DNA of 64,000 bases, taken from assembly GCA_965205685.1 (NCBI GenBank), contig OZ242174.1, positions 1,488,001 to 1,552,000 on the forward strand, read 5' to 3'. A model generated the notes under the pieces. It ran no database searches. It was not told the origin of the DNA and saw nothing but the letters and a program-made list of their open reading frames with translations. Source of the DNA: WTFY01 sp965205685. Its GTDB lineage: Bacteria; Pseudomonadota; Gammaproteobacteria; UBA4575. Position numbers and translations under genes: made by a program. Positions 53,385 to 63,214 of this stretch are shown here, one piece after another. Position 1 is the stretch's first letter. Every line of letters begins with the position of its first letter.

Positions 53385-54413
53385 ATGCTTGAGTTCATTT
53401 CAGAGTACGGATTATTTTTAACCAAGGTACTGACCATTTTGATCTTCGTGTGGATCGTCATCAGCCTGCTGTCTTCCTTGTCCAAGAAATCACGTGCGGT
53501 TGACCATTTGGAAATTACCCACCTGAACAAGAAATACAAATCCATGGCGGACACACTGCTGCTCTCCCTGCTGCCGAAGAAGGAATTAAGAAAAACACGA
53601 AAGCAAAGCAAGAAAGAAGCCCGCCAGGAAAAAAAGAAAACGTCTTCCGAAGCTCGCAAACGCATTTTCGTGCTGAACTTTCTGGGCAACATCCGCGCCA
53701 CGGCCGTGCGGCATTTGCGCAAGGAGATCACCGCGATCCTGTCTGTAGCCACCAGTCGGGATGAGGTGCTGGTATGCCTGGAAAACACCGGCGGTCTGGT
53801 GCATGAGCACGGTTTTGCCGCATCGCAGTTGCTGCGCATCAAACAAAAAGACATTCCCCTTACGGTATCCATAGACAAGGTAGCCGCAAGCGGGGGATAC
53901 ATGATGGCTTGTGTAGCCGACAAGATCATTGCCGCCCCGTTTGCCGTAGTCGGCTCGATTGGCGTGCTGGCACAGATACCCAACTTCAACCGCATGCTTG
54001 ACAAGCACGGTGTCGATTTCGAACTCATGAAAGCCGGCGAACTGAAACGCACGCTGACCATGTTCGGCAAAAACACCCATGAGGACCGCGAACATTTCAA
54101 CCGCCAACTTGAAGACACCCACGCCCTGTTCAAGGAATTCGTCAAAGACCACCGTCCCGGGCTCGAGATTGACAAGGTGTCTACCGGGGAACACTGGCTG
54201 GCGAGCCGTGCCCTCGAACTCAACCTGGTGGATACACTGATTACCAGCGATGACTACCTGCTGCAGGCCAGCCACGACGCGGATATTTACGAGGTCAACT
54301 ACACGGTGCCCAAGACTCTCAGCGAGCGTATTGCAGCAAGCGTTCATGCCAGCACCGAAAAGGTGTTTTTTTCCTGGTGGCAAAAAGCCCAGGACTCGAG
54401 GTTCATGGCCTGA
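53385..54413 (+). CDS. sohB: Inner-membrane S49-family peptidase SohB
   Basis: SohB is a membrane-anchored serine protease of the SppA clan. The 342-residue protein has an N-terminal membrane segment (about residues 9-31) and then a basic stretch rich in Lys and Glu. The peptidase domain follows, with Ser169 in AASGGYMMAC as nucleophile and Lys221 in AGELKRTLT as general base. The N-terminal MLEFISEYGLFLTKV is typical. The start lies 19 bases after the reductase stop with GAGAGG upstream; the frame itself opens earlier, inside the reductase gene. Length matches the family (about 350). Confidence 0.95.
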   Translation: MLEFISEYGLFLTKVLTILIFVWIVISLLSSLSKKSRAVDHLEITHLNKKYKSMADTLLLSLLPKKELRKTRKQSKKEARQEKKKTSSEARKRIFVLNFLGNIRATAVRHLRKEITAILSVATSRDEVLVCLENTGGLVHEHGFAASQLLRIKQKDIPLTVSIDKVAASGGYMMACVADKIIAAPFAVVGSIGVLAQIPNFNRMLDKHGVDFELMKAGELKRTLTMFGKNTHEDREHFNRQLEDTHALFKEFVKDHRPGLEIDKVSTGEHWLASRALELNLVDTLITSDDYLLQASHDADIYEVNYTVPKTLSERIAASVHASTEKVFFSWWQKAQDSRFMA

Positions 54414-54519
54414 GTAGCGACGGATCGCCTGAAAGGGGCCCCGCCCGGGTGCGGGCAGCATTCCAGCCCGGTTGCCCCAACCTGAAAACGGGGTATTGCC
54501 GGCAGGTACCGGGTCTGGG

Positions 54520-55872
54520 CTAGGTTCCGGTGGACCCCGGGATCACCAGAACCTGCCCTGCACGAATCTTGTCAGACTTGAGGGCATTGGCCCTGCGCAG
54601 TTCACCGACTCTGATCTGGTAGTAATTGGCAATGGTGGACAGGGTCTCACCTCTTCGTATCACGTGCCTGCTGCCACTGCCGGATGCGGCCAGGAGCATG
54701 TCACTTTGGGCATGATCCTTCAGGTACCTTCGTATACCTTTCAGAATGGCTACCGCCAGCTTTTGCTGGTGTGCCCGGGTCCGCAAACGCTGTTCTTCCT
54801 GGGGGTTTGAAATAAAGGCCGTCTCCACCAGCACGGAAGGGATATCGGGCGATTTCAACACTGCGAATCCGGCCTGCTCCACGCGGTTGTGCAACAGATT
54901 CCCGATTGCACCGAGTTCGTGAAGGATGTCTTCGGCAAGATCGATACTGGCGTCAATCGTAGCCGTCTGGGACAAGTCGACCAGCACTGACTTGAGTACC
55001 TTGTCCTTGTCATCCAGGCTGACCCCGCCGATCTTGTCCGCCGCATTTTCACGTTGTGCCAGGATCCGGGCCGCCTCGCTGGTGGCGCCTCGCTGGGACA
55101 AGACATACACGGACGAACCCCGCGCATTGCGGTTCACCGATGCATCCGCATGGATAGAAATAAACATATCCGCATTCAGCCGGCTCGCCTTTCTGATCCG
55201 CGTTCGCAAGGGTACGTAGGTGTCGCCGTTACGGATCATCACGGCGCGCATGCCCCTTTCCTTGTCAATCAGGTTCTTGAGCCGTTTTGCAATGGACAGC
55301 ACGATCACCTTTTCGTAAGTGCCCTTGCGGCCGATGGCCCCCGGGTCCTTGCCGCCGTGTCCGGCATCTATGGCGATGATGGCATCCCGCCTTCTGTGCG
55401 AAGTATCCGGCATGGCGAGTACGGGCTTGACACTCGGTTGTTTCACCTTCGAGGACAGGTCAAGCACCAGTCGGTGTCCTTTTCCATTGGCAGGGCCCAG
55501 CAGCCAGCTTTTCGGTGCCACCGCAGTATGCATGTCCAGCACTACGCGCAGCTTCTGGGGTGACTTTTGTGCATAGCGCAGGCTTTTCAGCAAAGCGCTT
55601 TTGGCCTTGACGGAACTGAGCTTGCCGTTGGCCTTGCAGCGCTCGATGTCCAGGACTACCCGGTGCGGGTTCGAAAGTACGAAGACCTTATGTTTTGCGG
55701 GAGAAGACAGGTCAAACACGATGCGTGTACTGTCGCCGCGATCTGCGATCCGGACATCCTCGATCTTGGATACTCCGGCCGCCGTCAGCGCCGGGAACAG
55801 AAGCAGGGCCAGCAGCGCGCAGATCCCTGTCCGGTACATGTCCGCACCGAACCAACTCGCCCGCAAAACCAT
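54520..55872 (-). CDS. amiC: N-acetylmuramoyl-L-alanine amidase with AMIN and LysM domains
   Basis: This amidase of about 450 residues cleaves the stem peptide from murein during cell separation. A signal peptide is followed by an AMIN domain (about residues 30-135) that targets the septum. The Amidase_3 domain comes next with zinc ligands in IAIDAGHGGKDPGA, the glutamate segment and FISIHADAS, and the catalytic VLVETAFISNP. The C-terminal LysM domain begins at HVIRRGETLSTIA. ATGs at 55872 and 55839 are both possible starts; the first follows the strong promoter better. It could be named amiB, since the LysM-bearing form sits next to tsaE and mutL as amiB does. Confidence 0.92.
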   Translation of the reverse strand: MVLRASWFGADMYRTGICALLALLLFPALTAAGVSKIEDVRIADRGDSTRIVFDLSSPAKHKVFVLSNPHRVVLDIERCKANGKLSSVKAKSALLKSLRYAQKSPQKLRVVLDMHTAVAPKSWLLGPANGKGHRLVLDLSSKVKQPSVKPVLAMPDTSHRRRDAIIAIDAGHGGKDPGAIGRKGTYEKVIVLSIAKRLKNLIDKERGMRAVMIRNGDTYVPLRTRIRKASRLNADMFISIHADASVNRNARGSSVYVLSQRGATSEAARILAQRENAADKIGGVSLDDKDKVLKSVLVDLSQTATIDASIDLAEDILHELGAIGNLLHNRVEQAGFAVLKSPDIPSVLVETAFISNPQEEQRLRTRAHQQKLAVAILKGIRRYLKDHAQSDMLLAASGSGSRHVIRRGETLSTIANYYQIRVGELRRANALKSDKIRAGQVLVIPGSTGT

Positions 55873-55908
55873 GCCTGTCTGACGTCGCACTGAGAAAATA
55901 CAACCCTG

Positions 55909-55937
55909 GTTATAAAACCATGGTGAAAGTGTGACAA
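55909..55937 (-). promoter_or_regulatory. Sigma-70 promoter for amiC with an inverted repeat over the -10
   Basis: Read leftward, TTGTCA (55932-55937) and TATAAC (55909-55914) are 17 bases apart, a near-consensus promoter about 40 bases ahead of the amiC start. The -10 lies within TGGTT-ATAA-AACCA-type dyad (55908-55921), which could be an operator. No regulator is suggested by the context. Confidence 0.7.
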
Positions 55938-56008
55938 AGATTTTACGTGACTACAAGTGATTTTTGTAATGGAATTATTAGCATAGCTGCCCAAGTTAGA
56001 GTCCTGTC

Positions 56009-56452
56009 TTATAACAGCTTGATAACTGAGCGACCTTTGGCCGACCTGCCATGGAAATCGACCTCTCGACCTTCCCCCGCATACCGGAACGCAAGCTCGA
56101 CATCGGCCCCGGGAATCTCCCCTGTCCCGTGCTCCGGCCATTCGATCAGGCAGATGGTATCGGCTTCGCCCGCGGCATCACGTATGCCGATAAACTCAAG
56201 CTCGCCCGGGTCTTGTATCCGGTACAGATCGAAATGAAAAAGTGTCGCCTGTTCAAGCACATAGCTTTCCTGGAGGGAAAACGTCGGGCTTTTTACCCGG
56301 CCGGAATGCCCGAGGGCACGAATGAAGCCGCGCGCGAACGTGGTCTTGCCCGTGCCCAGGTCCCCGCGCAGGTAAATGACCAGCGGCGGGTGGATGAGAT
56401 GAGCCACGCTAGCACCAAACTCAAGCGTCGATGTGTCATTCTCCAGATACAT
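56009..56452 (-). CDS. tsaE: tRNA threonylcarbamoyladenosine biosynthesis ATPase TsaE
   Basis: TsaE is the ATPase that works with TsaB and TsaD to form t6A37 in ANN-decoding tRNAs. The 147-residue protein has the P-loop LRGDLGTGKTTFARG near residues 34-48. SPTFSLQESY and HFDLYRI follow near 65-80, and LIEWPEHG near residue 105. It follows nnr by 5 bases, the order found in Escherichia coli (nnr-tsaE-amiB-mutL). Confidence 0.97.
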   Translation of the reverse strand: MYLENDTSTLEFGASVAHLIHPPLVIYLRGDLGTGKTTFARGFIRALGHSGRVKSPTFSLQESYVLEQATLFHFDLYRIQDPGELEFIGIRDAAGEADTICLIEWPEHGTGEIPGADVELAFRYAGEGREVDFHGRSAKGRSVIKLL

Positions 56453-56457
56453 GTGGA

Positions 56458-57945
56458 TCAGTCACAGGCCGCATTGGCCAGGGTGCGAAGCGGCAAAAAC
56501 AGATCGCTGGCCAGCAGGCCGCGCTGGCCGTCACGCGCGGCTATGTCTGCACTTTGTGCATGCAGTTGCACGCCAAAGCGTGCCGCATCGTACAGTTCGA
56601 GCCCCTGGGCGAGCAGCCCTGCAATGATTCCTGTCAGCACATCCCCCATGCCTCCTGAGGCCATGCCGGGATTTCCCGCCGTACACACGGACACCCGGTC
56701 CTCGTCTGCTACCAGTGTGCCGCAGCCTTTCAAAACGCAGACACCACCGTATTGCTTTTGCAAGGCCTGTACCCGTTCAAGGCGCCCCTGCTGGATTTCC
56801 CAGGTGCTCGTCTTCGACAGCCGGGCGGCTTCCCCGGGATGCGGGGTCAGAACCCAGGATTCTTTGTGTACCGGATCGAGTGCGAGCAAATTCAATGCAT
56901 CGGCGTCTGCGACTGTTGGAAGATCCAGTTCCAGAACCCGGGCAAACAGTTCCCTGGCCCACGGATCCTGCCCGAGCCCGGGCCCGATTGCCACGACCGT
57001 GGCACGGTGGATCAGTGCGTCGAGTTCCCTGCGATTGCGCACGCCGTGCGCCATCACCTCGGGACAGGCAGCACTGATCTGGCTGGCATGCTGTGGCACC
57101 GTAGCCACCGATACCAACCCGCTGCCTACCCGTGCAGCGGCCTGGGCTGCCAGTCTGACAGACCCGGCCATCCCCGCGTTGCCCCCCACCACAAGCACAT
57201 GTCCGAAATCGCCCTTGTGAGCGTCCGGGTACCGTACCCCGAGCAACCCGTGCAGACCTTCCAGGGCCACTCGATGACAGCAGGCTGGAATCGCCTGGAA
57301 CACTTCATCCGGAATCTGCAAATCGTCGAAAAAGATGCTGCCGGCGTGACGCCGCCCTGCCCCGGTGATCAGGCCGAGCTTCATGCCAACGAAGGTGATG
57401 GTGGCCTGTGCAAGCACCGCTTCTCCCAGGGCCATGCCACAGTCGGCATCAAGCCCCGAGGGAACATCCACGCTCAGGATCGGAGCGGATTGGGCATTCA
57501 TGGCCTGTATTGTCTCCGCAAATTCCCCCTCAACAGCCCGGGTCAACCCGGAACCCAGTAAGGCATCAATGACAAGATCGCACCCCGGAAGTGTCGGCTG
57601 CCCGGCAAAGGTCTCGCATTGACCACCGTGTTCCAGGTACTCGTCGCGGGCATGCCCGGCATCGCCGGTGAGCCTGGAGTGATCGCCTGACTGCACGACG
57701 AGCGCCTGGATCCCTGCTTCGCGGGCCAGGCGGGCTATGACATAGCCGTCTCCGCCATTGTTCCCGGGCCCAGCAACCACCACAAGATCCTTGGCATCCG
57801 GCCAGCTTGCCCGGACTAGGTCAAAGGCGGCCTGGCCCGCGCGCTGCATCAGCGTGTAGCCGGGAATCCCGCATGTATCGATCGCCATGCGGTCCATTTC
57901 ACGGACCTGCCTGACCAAGTACATATTTTCAGGAATGAAAGACAT
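56458..57945 (-). CDS. nnr: Bifunctional NAD(P)H-hydrate repair enzyme Nnr
   Basis: Nnr repairs hydrated NADH and NADPH. Its N-terminal half is the epimerase (YjeF_N; GPGNNGGDGYVIARLA near residue 60). Its C-terminal half is the ADP-dependent dehydratase (YjeF_C; GNAGMAGSVRLAAQAA, the HPGEAARL motif and the NPGMASGGMGDVLTGIIAGLLAQG stretch in parts near residue 430). The protein is about 495 residues from the ATG at 57945; an ATG seven codons later is also possible. It heads nnr-tsaE-amiC and is separated from queG, its divergent neighbour in Escherichia coli, by a tnpB relic. Confidence 0.96.
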   Translation of the reverse strand: MSFIPENMYLVRQVREMDRMAIDTCGIPGYTLMQRAGQAAFDLVRASWPDAKDLVVVAGPGNNGGDGYVIARLAREAGIQALVVQSGDHSRLTGDAGHARDEYLEHGGQCETFAGQPTLPGCDLVIDALLGSGLTRAVEGEFAETIQAMNAQSAPILSVDVPSGLDADCGMALGEAVLAQATITFVGMKLGLITGAGRRHAGSIFFDDLQIPDEVFQAIPACCHRVALEGLHGLLGVRYPDAHKGDFGHVLVVGGNAGMAGSVRLAAQAAARVGSGLVSVATVPQHASQISAACPEVMAHGVRNRRELDALIHRATVVAIGPGLGQDPWARELFARVLELDLPTVADADALNLLALDPVHKESWVLTPHPGEAARLSKTSTWEIQQGRLERVQALQKQYGGVCVLKGCGTLVADEDRVSVCTAGNPGMASGGMGDVLTGIIAGLLAQGLELYDAARFGVQLHAQSADIAARDGQRGLLASDLFLPLRTLANAACD

Positions 57946-57960
57946 CGGTAACTTATGAGA

Positions 57961-57970
57961 ATTATATAAT
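57961..57970. promoter_or_regulatory. AT-rich palindrome with a consensus -10 for nnr
   Basis: ATTATATAAT is a perfect 10-base palindrome that gives TATAAT on both strands. Leftward (57961-57966) it is well placed for nnr, about 16 bases before the ATG, which would give a near-leaderless mRNA. No good -35 is seen at 16-18 bases. Confidence 0.35.
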
Positions 57971-58029
57971 AGTGCCGTTTTCAATTACTCTGAAGCCAGT
58001 CTGCTCACTGAAATTCATATGGCTACCGC

Positions 58030-58679
58030 ATGAAGACGCACCGCACCATCCGCTACCGTCTGCACCCCGGTTCACGCACCAAGGCCTACAAGCTGCGGGG
58101 CACGGCCGAGGCCTGCCGGTTCACGTGGAACCACTTCGTCGGCAAGCTGAAAGACGATTACAGCTACAGCGGTCGATGTGATCCACGCTGGTACAGCAAC
58201 GCCACATTGTTCTCAATCTGGAGAAAGCACCAGGAGAAGTGGTTGCAGGACTATTCTTTCGGGATCGTTCGCCTGTCACTGAAGCCGATCGAGACCACCT
58301 ATAAGCAGTTCTGGAAAGGTGAAGGGGGACTGCGGACCATCCGGGCAAGCACGTGAAACAGAAGGCCGGGCTGAACCGCGAGATACTGAACTCAGGCTGG
58401 CACCGGCTGGAGCGGTACCTTGGATACAAGTCCCGCGTGATGAAGGTCAATCCTGCGTATACCAGCCGGACCTGCCACGCGTGCGGACACACGGACAGGA
58501 AGAACAGGAAGACCCGGGCCTACCATGGATGTGTGGCCTGCGGGTATCGGGACCATGCGGACGTGAACGCCGCATTGAACATACTGGCCTTCGGGAATGG
58601 GGCTGCTGGACGTGGAGGTGGCAGCATCAGCTGGCCTGTGAAGCGTCAAATGGATACTGATCGTCCATTGCGGACTTAA
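58030..58679 (+). pseudogene. TnpB (IS200/IS605 OrfB) relic with the catalytic core deleted
   Basis: Two overlapping frames are the two ends of one TnpB. The first (58030-58356) encodes the N-terminal helix-turn-helix part, MKTHRTIRYRLHPGS to TYKQFWKGEGG near residue 97. The second (58335-58679, open from DHPGKHVKQKAGLN) encodes the end: the LNREILNSGWHRL motif, the zinc ribbon CHACG and CVACG, and the last RuvC aspartate in DHADVNAALNIL. About 170-200 residues between them are gone, including the RuvC-I aspartate and RuvC-II glutamate, and the frame shifts at the junction (58318-58340). No tnpA lies nearby. It cannot be an active nuclease and sits exactly between nnr and queG. Confidence 0.9.
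58649..58669 (+). other. Small hairpin at the 3' end of the tnpB relic
   Basis: AATGGA (58649-58654) and TCCATT (58664-58669) form a 6-base stem with a 9-base loop inside the last codons of the relic. IS200/IS605 elements carry subterminal hairpins and a guide-RNA scaffold at this end, so it may be a remnant of one. The stem is short, and chance is a real possibility. Confidence 0.3.
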
Positions 58680-58724
58680 GTATTTAATTCCCTAAATTAT
58701 ACGTGATTAACGATATCCACGATC

Positions 58725-59813
<1,089 letters not shown>

Positions 59814-59843
59814 GACGGGATTCAGGACTCCGGCTGTCTGGAT

Positions 59844-61421
59844 TCAGGCATGTTTCCTGTAGTAATCCAGCAACGCACGCGTTGCAGGGTCGAGATCCTG
59901 CACTGAATCCCGGGACCGCAGGCTCTCGAGCAGGCATTCGGCCAGATTCTTCCCCAGTTCGACACCTGGTTGATCGAATGAGTTGACATTCAGGACGATG
60001 CCCTCGACAAATACCTTGTGTTCGTACAGAGCCAATAACTGGCCCAGACTGTGCGGGGTAAGCTCCCTGAGCAAAATCGTGTTGCTGGTGCGGTTGCCGG
60101 GAAACACCCTGTGCTCGGCATACGCTGTCTGGGCACGGGCCTGGGCTTCTTCCAGTGTCTGGCCATGCATCAGGGCGCGGGCCTGCGCAATCATGTTGGA
60201 GAGCAGCATTTCATGCTGGGAGCGGTTGGAGTGCCCGGCCCGCACAACGCCGATGAAATCGCAGTGCGCTACATGGCTTCCCTGGTGCAGGTACTGGAAA
60301 AACCCGTGCTGTGCGTTCGTGCCGACATCCCCGAAAACCATGGCAGAACCCGGCACGTCCAGTACACGACCGGCCCGGTCCACACATTTGCCGTTGCTTT
60401 CCATTTCCAGTTGCTGCAGATATCCCGGCAGATAACGCAAGCGCGCATCATACGGCAGGACAACCTGCGCAACCGTACCCATGAAATGCTGACTCCATAT
60501 GCCCAGCAAGGCGAGCAGCAGCGGCACATTCTGCCTTGGTGGAGCGGTCCGGAAATGGTGGTCCATCTCCCTGGCACCCTGCAGCAGTTGCCTGAATGCC
60601 GGCATGCCGAGGTAAAGCACGATACCGAGTCCGACAGCAGACCATACTGAAAAGCGCCCGCCCACAGAATCCCATACCGGCAGCACCCGGGATTCTGGTA
60701 TCCCCCATGTGCTGGCCCGTTCGGGCCTGGAGGTCACGGCAATAAAATGTCGTGCAATCCCTGGGTCTGCAATGCCATTTTGCAAGAGCCAGTTTTTTGC
60801 AGCCTGCGCATTGGCCAGGGTCTCCGCTGTTGCAAAGCTTTTCGATGCGATGATGAAAAGCGTGCTATCTGCTTCCCGCCCCTTCAGCACGCGGTTGATT
60901 TCCGTAGCATCTGCATTGGCTACGAAATGCATGTTCAGGCCGTCCCGAGCATCATCACTGAATGCATCACATACCAGCCGGGGGCCCAGCTGAGAACCCC
61001 CTGTGCCCAGATGGACCACATCCGTGAACCCCTGCTCGTGGATCTCTCCGGCAAGTCCCTCCATGCGTTCCAGTGTCTGACTCTGCAACCCTCCCGGCGC
61101 ACCGGACGCGGGATCCGGATCACGGAGTGCCGTGTGCTGGACGGGCAGGTTCTCCGTCAGGTTGATGGGTTCTCCGGCAAACATCCTGTCACGCCAGGAC
61201 TCGACTTCGCATTCCGAAGAAAGGTCGAGGAGCTTGTCTAGCGTTTCGTCGCAGATGCGGTTTCTGGAAAAATCAAACAGGAACTGCTCCAGTTCCCGTG
61301 AAAACGTCTCAAACCGCAACGGATCCTGCGCAAACCAGTCACGCAAGCTGCATTTCTCGATTTCCTGTGCATGGGAGCGAAGCGCCTGGTAGGAAGCCAG
61401 TTCTGAAAGGGGTCTACGCAT
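59844..61421 (-). CDS. pgi: Glucose-6-phosphate isomerase
   Basis: Pgi interconverts glucose-6-phosphate and fructose-6-phosphate. The protein of about 525 residues has the first signature region around VHLGTGGSQLGPRLV (near residue 148) and the catalytic segment SNGKCVDRAGRVL to PSAMVFGDVGTNAQHGFFQ-like region (near 355-385). The second signature DQPGVELGKNLAE lies near the C-terminus. The ATG at 61419-61421 is preferred to a GTG five codons upstream. It is convergent with queG and lies downstream of panC, as in Pseudomonas-type genomes (folK-panB-panC-pgi). Confidence 0.97.
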   Translation of the reverse strand: MRRPLSELASYQALRSHAQEIEKCSLRDWFAQDPLRFETFSRELEQFLFDFSRNRICDETLDKLLDLSSECEVESWRDRMFAGEPINLTENLPVQHTALRDPDPASGAPGGLQSQTLERMEGLAGEIHEQGFTDVVHLGTGGSQLGPRLVCDAFSDDARDGLNMHFVANADATEINRVLKGREADSTLFIIASKSFATAETLANAQAAKNWLLQNGIADPGIARHFIAVTSRPERASTWGIPESRVLPVWDSVGGRFSVWSAVGLGIVLYLGMPAFRQLLQGAREMDHHFRTAPPRQNVPLLLALLGIWSQHFMGTVAQVVLPYDARLRYLPGYLQQLEMESNGKCVDRAGRVLDVPGSAMVFGDVGTNAQHGFFQYLHQGSHVAHCDFIGVVRAGHSNRSQHEMLLSNMIAQARALMHGQTLEEAQARAQTAYAEHRVFPGNRTSNTILLRELTPHSLGQLLALYEHKVFVEGIVLNVNSFDQPGVELGKNLAECLLESLRSRDSVQDLDPATRALLDYYRKHA

Positions 61422-61517
61422 CGCCTTCTCTGCCACACGGCCGGTACATCATCCACCGCAAGGCAAGTCCCCACCTGTGCAAGAAAATGCGATGGACAGG
61501 AGGCGCAGACCGCTCAT

Positions 61518-62369
61518 TCAGTCTGGCCGCACCATTATGTTGTCGATCAGCCGCGCCTTGCCAAGCCAGGCAGCCGCCAGAATGACGATGTGGTCGGCTT
61601 CATAGGCGGCGTTTTCGAGTGTTTCGGCATCCCGGATGGCCACGTAATCCGGGCGAAATCCGGCCCGTTGCAGTCGCTCGGTGGCCTGCGATTCCATTTG
61701 CGAAAATGCGCGCAGGCCGCTTTTGATCCGCTCGCCCACACGGACCAGCTCGGCGTACAGTTGCGGGGCCATGGCGCGCTCCTGCGGGTCAAGATAGGCA
61801 TTACGCGAACTGAATGCCAGACCGTCATGCTCGCGCTGGGTCGGCACCTGTTCAATCTGTATAGACAACCCCAGGTCTTCCACCAACTGCTTGATGATGA
61901 GCAGTTGCTGATAGTCCTTCTCGCCAAATACAGCCACGTCGGGATCTGCCATGTGGAACAGCCGGCTCACCACCTCAGCGACACCATCAAAAAATCCCGG
62001 CCGAAACTCCCCGCACAGCTGCCGATACAGCGGATTCACTGGCAGGCTTTTTTGAACGCGGTGCTGCTCGGCGTAGACTTCTGCATGTTCCGGCATGAAC
62101 ACCAGGTCGGTATTCTCACAGCGCAAGGCATCCAGGTCTTCTCGGGGAGTCCTCGGGTAAGCAGCCAGGTCCTCCTGACGGTCAAACTGCAGGCTGTTTA
62201 CGAAAATGGTGCACACGATCTTACTGCCACAGCGGGCAGCATGCCTGACCAGCGCGAGATGCCCTTCGTGCAGGTTTCCCATGGTGGGCACCAGCACAAT
62301 GCGCTCGCCCTGCGACTTCCACAAAGAGATCTGCTGGCGCAAGTCAGCCACTGTCGCGACGGTTTGCAT
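61518..62369 (-). CDS. panC: Pantothenate synthetase
   Basis: PanC joins pantoate and beta-alanine with ATP to give pantothenate, the precursor of coenzyme A. The 283-residue protein has the HIGH-like motif PTMGNLHEGHLALV (near residue 29), FGEKDYQQLLIIKQLVEDL in parts (near 145) and FSSRNAYLDPQER (near 180). The frame is open far upstream, through panB antisense sequence, so I placed the start at the ATG of MQTVATVADLRQQ. It follows panB by 17 bases. Confidence 0.98.
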   Translation of the reverse strand: MQTVATVADLRQQISLWKSQGERIVLVPTMGNLHEGHLALVRHAARCGSKIVCTIFVNSLQFDRQEDLAAYPRTPREDLDALRCENTDLVFMPEHAEVYAEQHRVQKSLPVNPLYRQLCGEFRPGFFDGVAEVVSRLFHMADPDVAVFGEKDYQQLLIIKQLVEDLGLSIQIEQVPTQREHDGLAFSSRNAYLDPQERAMAPQLYAELVRVGERIKSGLRAFSQMESQATERLQRAGFRPDYVAIRDAETLENAAYEADHIVILAAAWLGKARLIDNIMVRPD

Positions 62370-62386
62370 GGTTCGGTTTGATGTAA

Positions 62387-63190
62387 TCAGGACTTCAATG
62401 GAAAACCACAACTTTTCACAGCGTCCACGTATGCGCGGATCGCCGATGGAATGTCGTGTGTGTCGGCAAGGAAATTTTTCGCAAATTTCGGCGTAATGCC
62501 CCGGGTGATGCCCAGCACATCGTGCAGCACCAGAATTTGCCCGTCGCAATCCTGTCCGGCACCGATACCGATGACCGGTATGGAGCTACTGCTTGTGATC
62601 CGCCGGGCCAGCGTTTCGGGGATGCATTCGAGCAGCAGCATATCGGCACCCGCAGCCTGCAGGCTTTCCGCACTTCTCAGCAAATCATCTGAACTTTTTT
62701 GGTCGTTGCCCTGCATGGAATATCCGCCGAGCTTGTGAATATACTGCGGGCGCAACCCCAGGTGCGCACACACGGGGATGCCGCATTCGCTCAGTTCCTG
62801 CACGATGCTTGCCTGACGGACCGAGGCTTCCAGCTTGACCATCTGGGCACCTCCCATCTGGATCAGGTCCGTCGCATTGTCCAGGGCCTGCTGCACGCTG
62901 GTGTACGTCATGAAGGGCATGTCGGCGATTACAAAGGCATGCCGGACTGCCGAAGTGACGCACTGGCTGTGATAGATCATGTCGTCCATGGTCACGGATA
63001 CCGTGCTCTCACGGCCCTGTATGACCATGCCCAGGGAATCACCGACCAGAATCACATCAACCCCCGTCGCATCCAGCACGGCGGCAAAGCTCGCATCATA
63101 GGCGGTCAGGCAGGCAATTTTCTCAGCTTGCGACTTCATGGCCTGCAAGCGCTTCAGGGTGATGCTTTTGGCGGGATGATGGACACTCAT
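62387..63190 (-). CDS. panB: 3-methyl-2-oxobutanoate hydroxymethyltransferase
   Basis: PanB makes ketopantoate from 2-oxoisovalerate and methylenetetrahydrofolate, the first step of pantothenate synthesis. The 267-residue TIM-barrel protein has the metal-binding segment VDVILVGDSLGMVIQG (near residue 45), VIADMPFMTY (near 90) and LLECIPETLARRIT with the catalytic glutamate (near 185). VIGIGAGQDCDGQILV and VLHDVLGI follow. It lies between a deoxynucleoside kinase gene and panC; the kinase separates it from folK, its usual neighbour. Confidence 0.98.
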   Translation of the reverse strand: MSVHHPAKSITLKRLQAMKSQAEKIACLTAYDASFAAVLDATGVDVILVGDSLGMVIQGRESTVSVTMDDMIYHSQCVTSAVRHAFVIADMPFMTYTSVQQALDNATDLIQMGGAQMVKLEASVRQASIVQELSECGIPVCAHLGLRPQYIHKLGGYSMQGNDQKSSDDLLRSAESLQAAGADMLLLECIPETLARRITSSSSIPVIGIGAGQDCDGQILVLHDVLGITRGITPKFAKNFLADTHDIPSAIRAYVDAVKSCGFPLKS

Positions 63191-63214
63191 AAGGCGAACC
63201 GGGTACTCGTGAAT

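Noticed and set aside
54434..54452. GC-rich hairpin between sohB and amiC as a terminator
   Set aside because: The CCCGC/GCGGG stem is short and lacks a T run; it may still aid termination but cannot be claimed.
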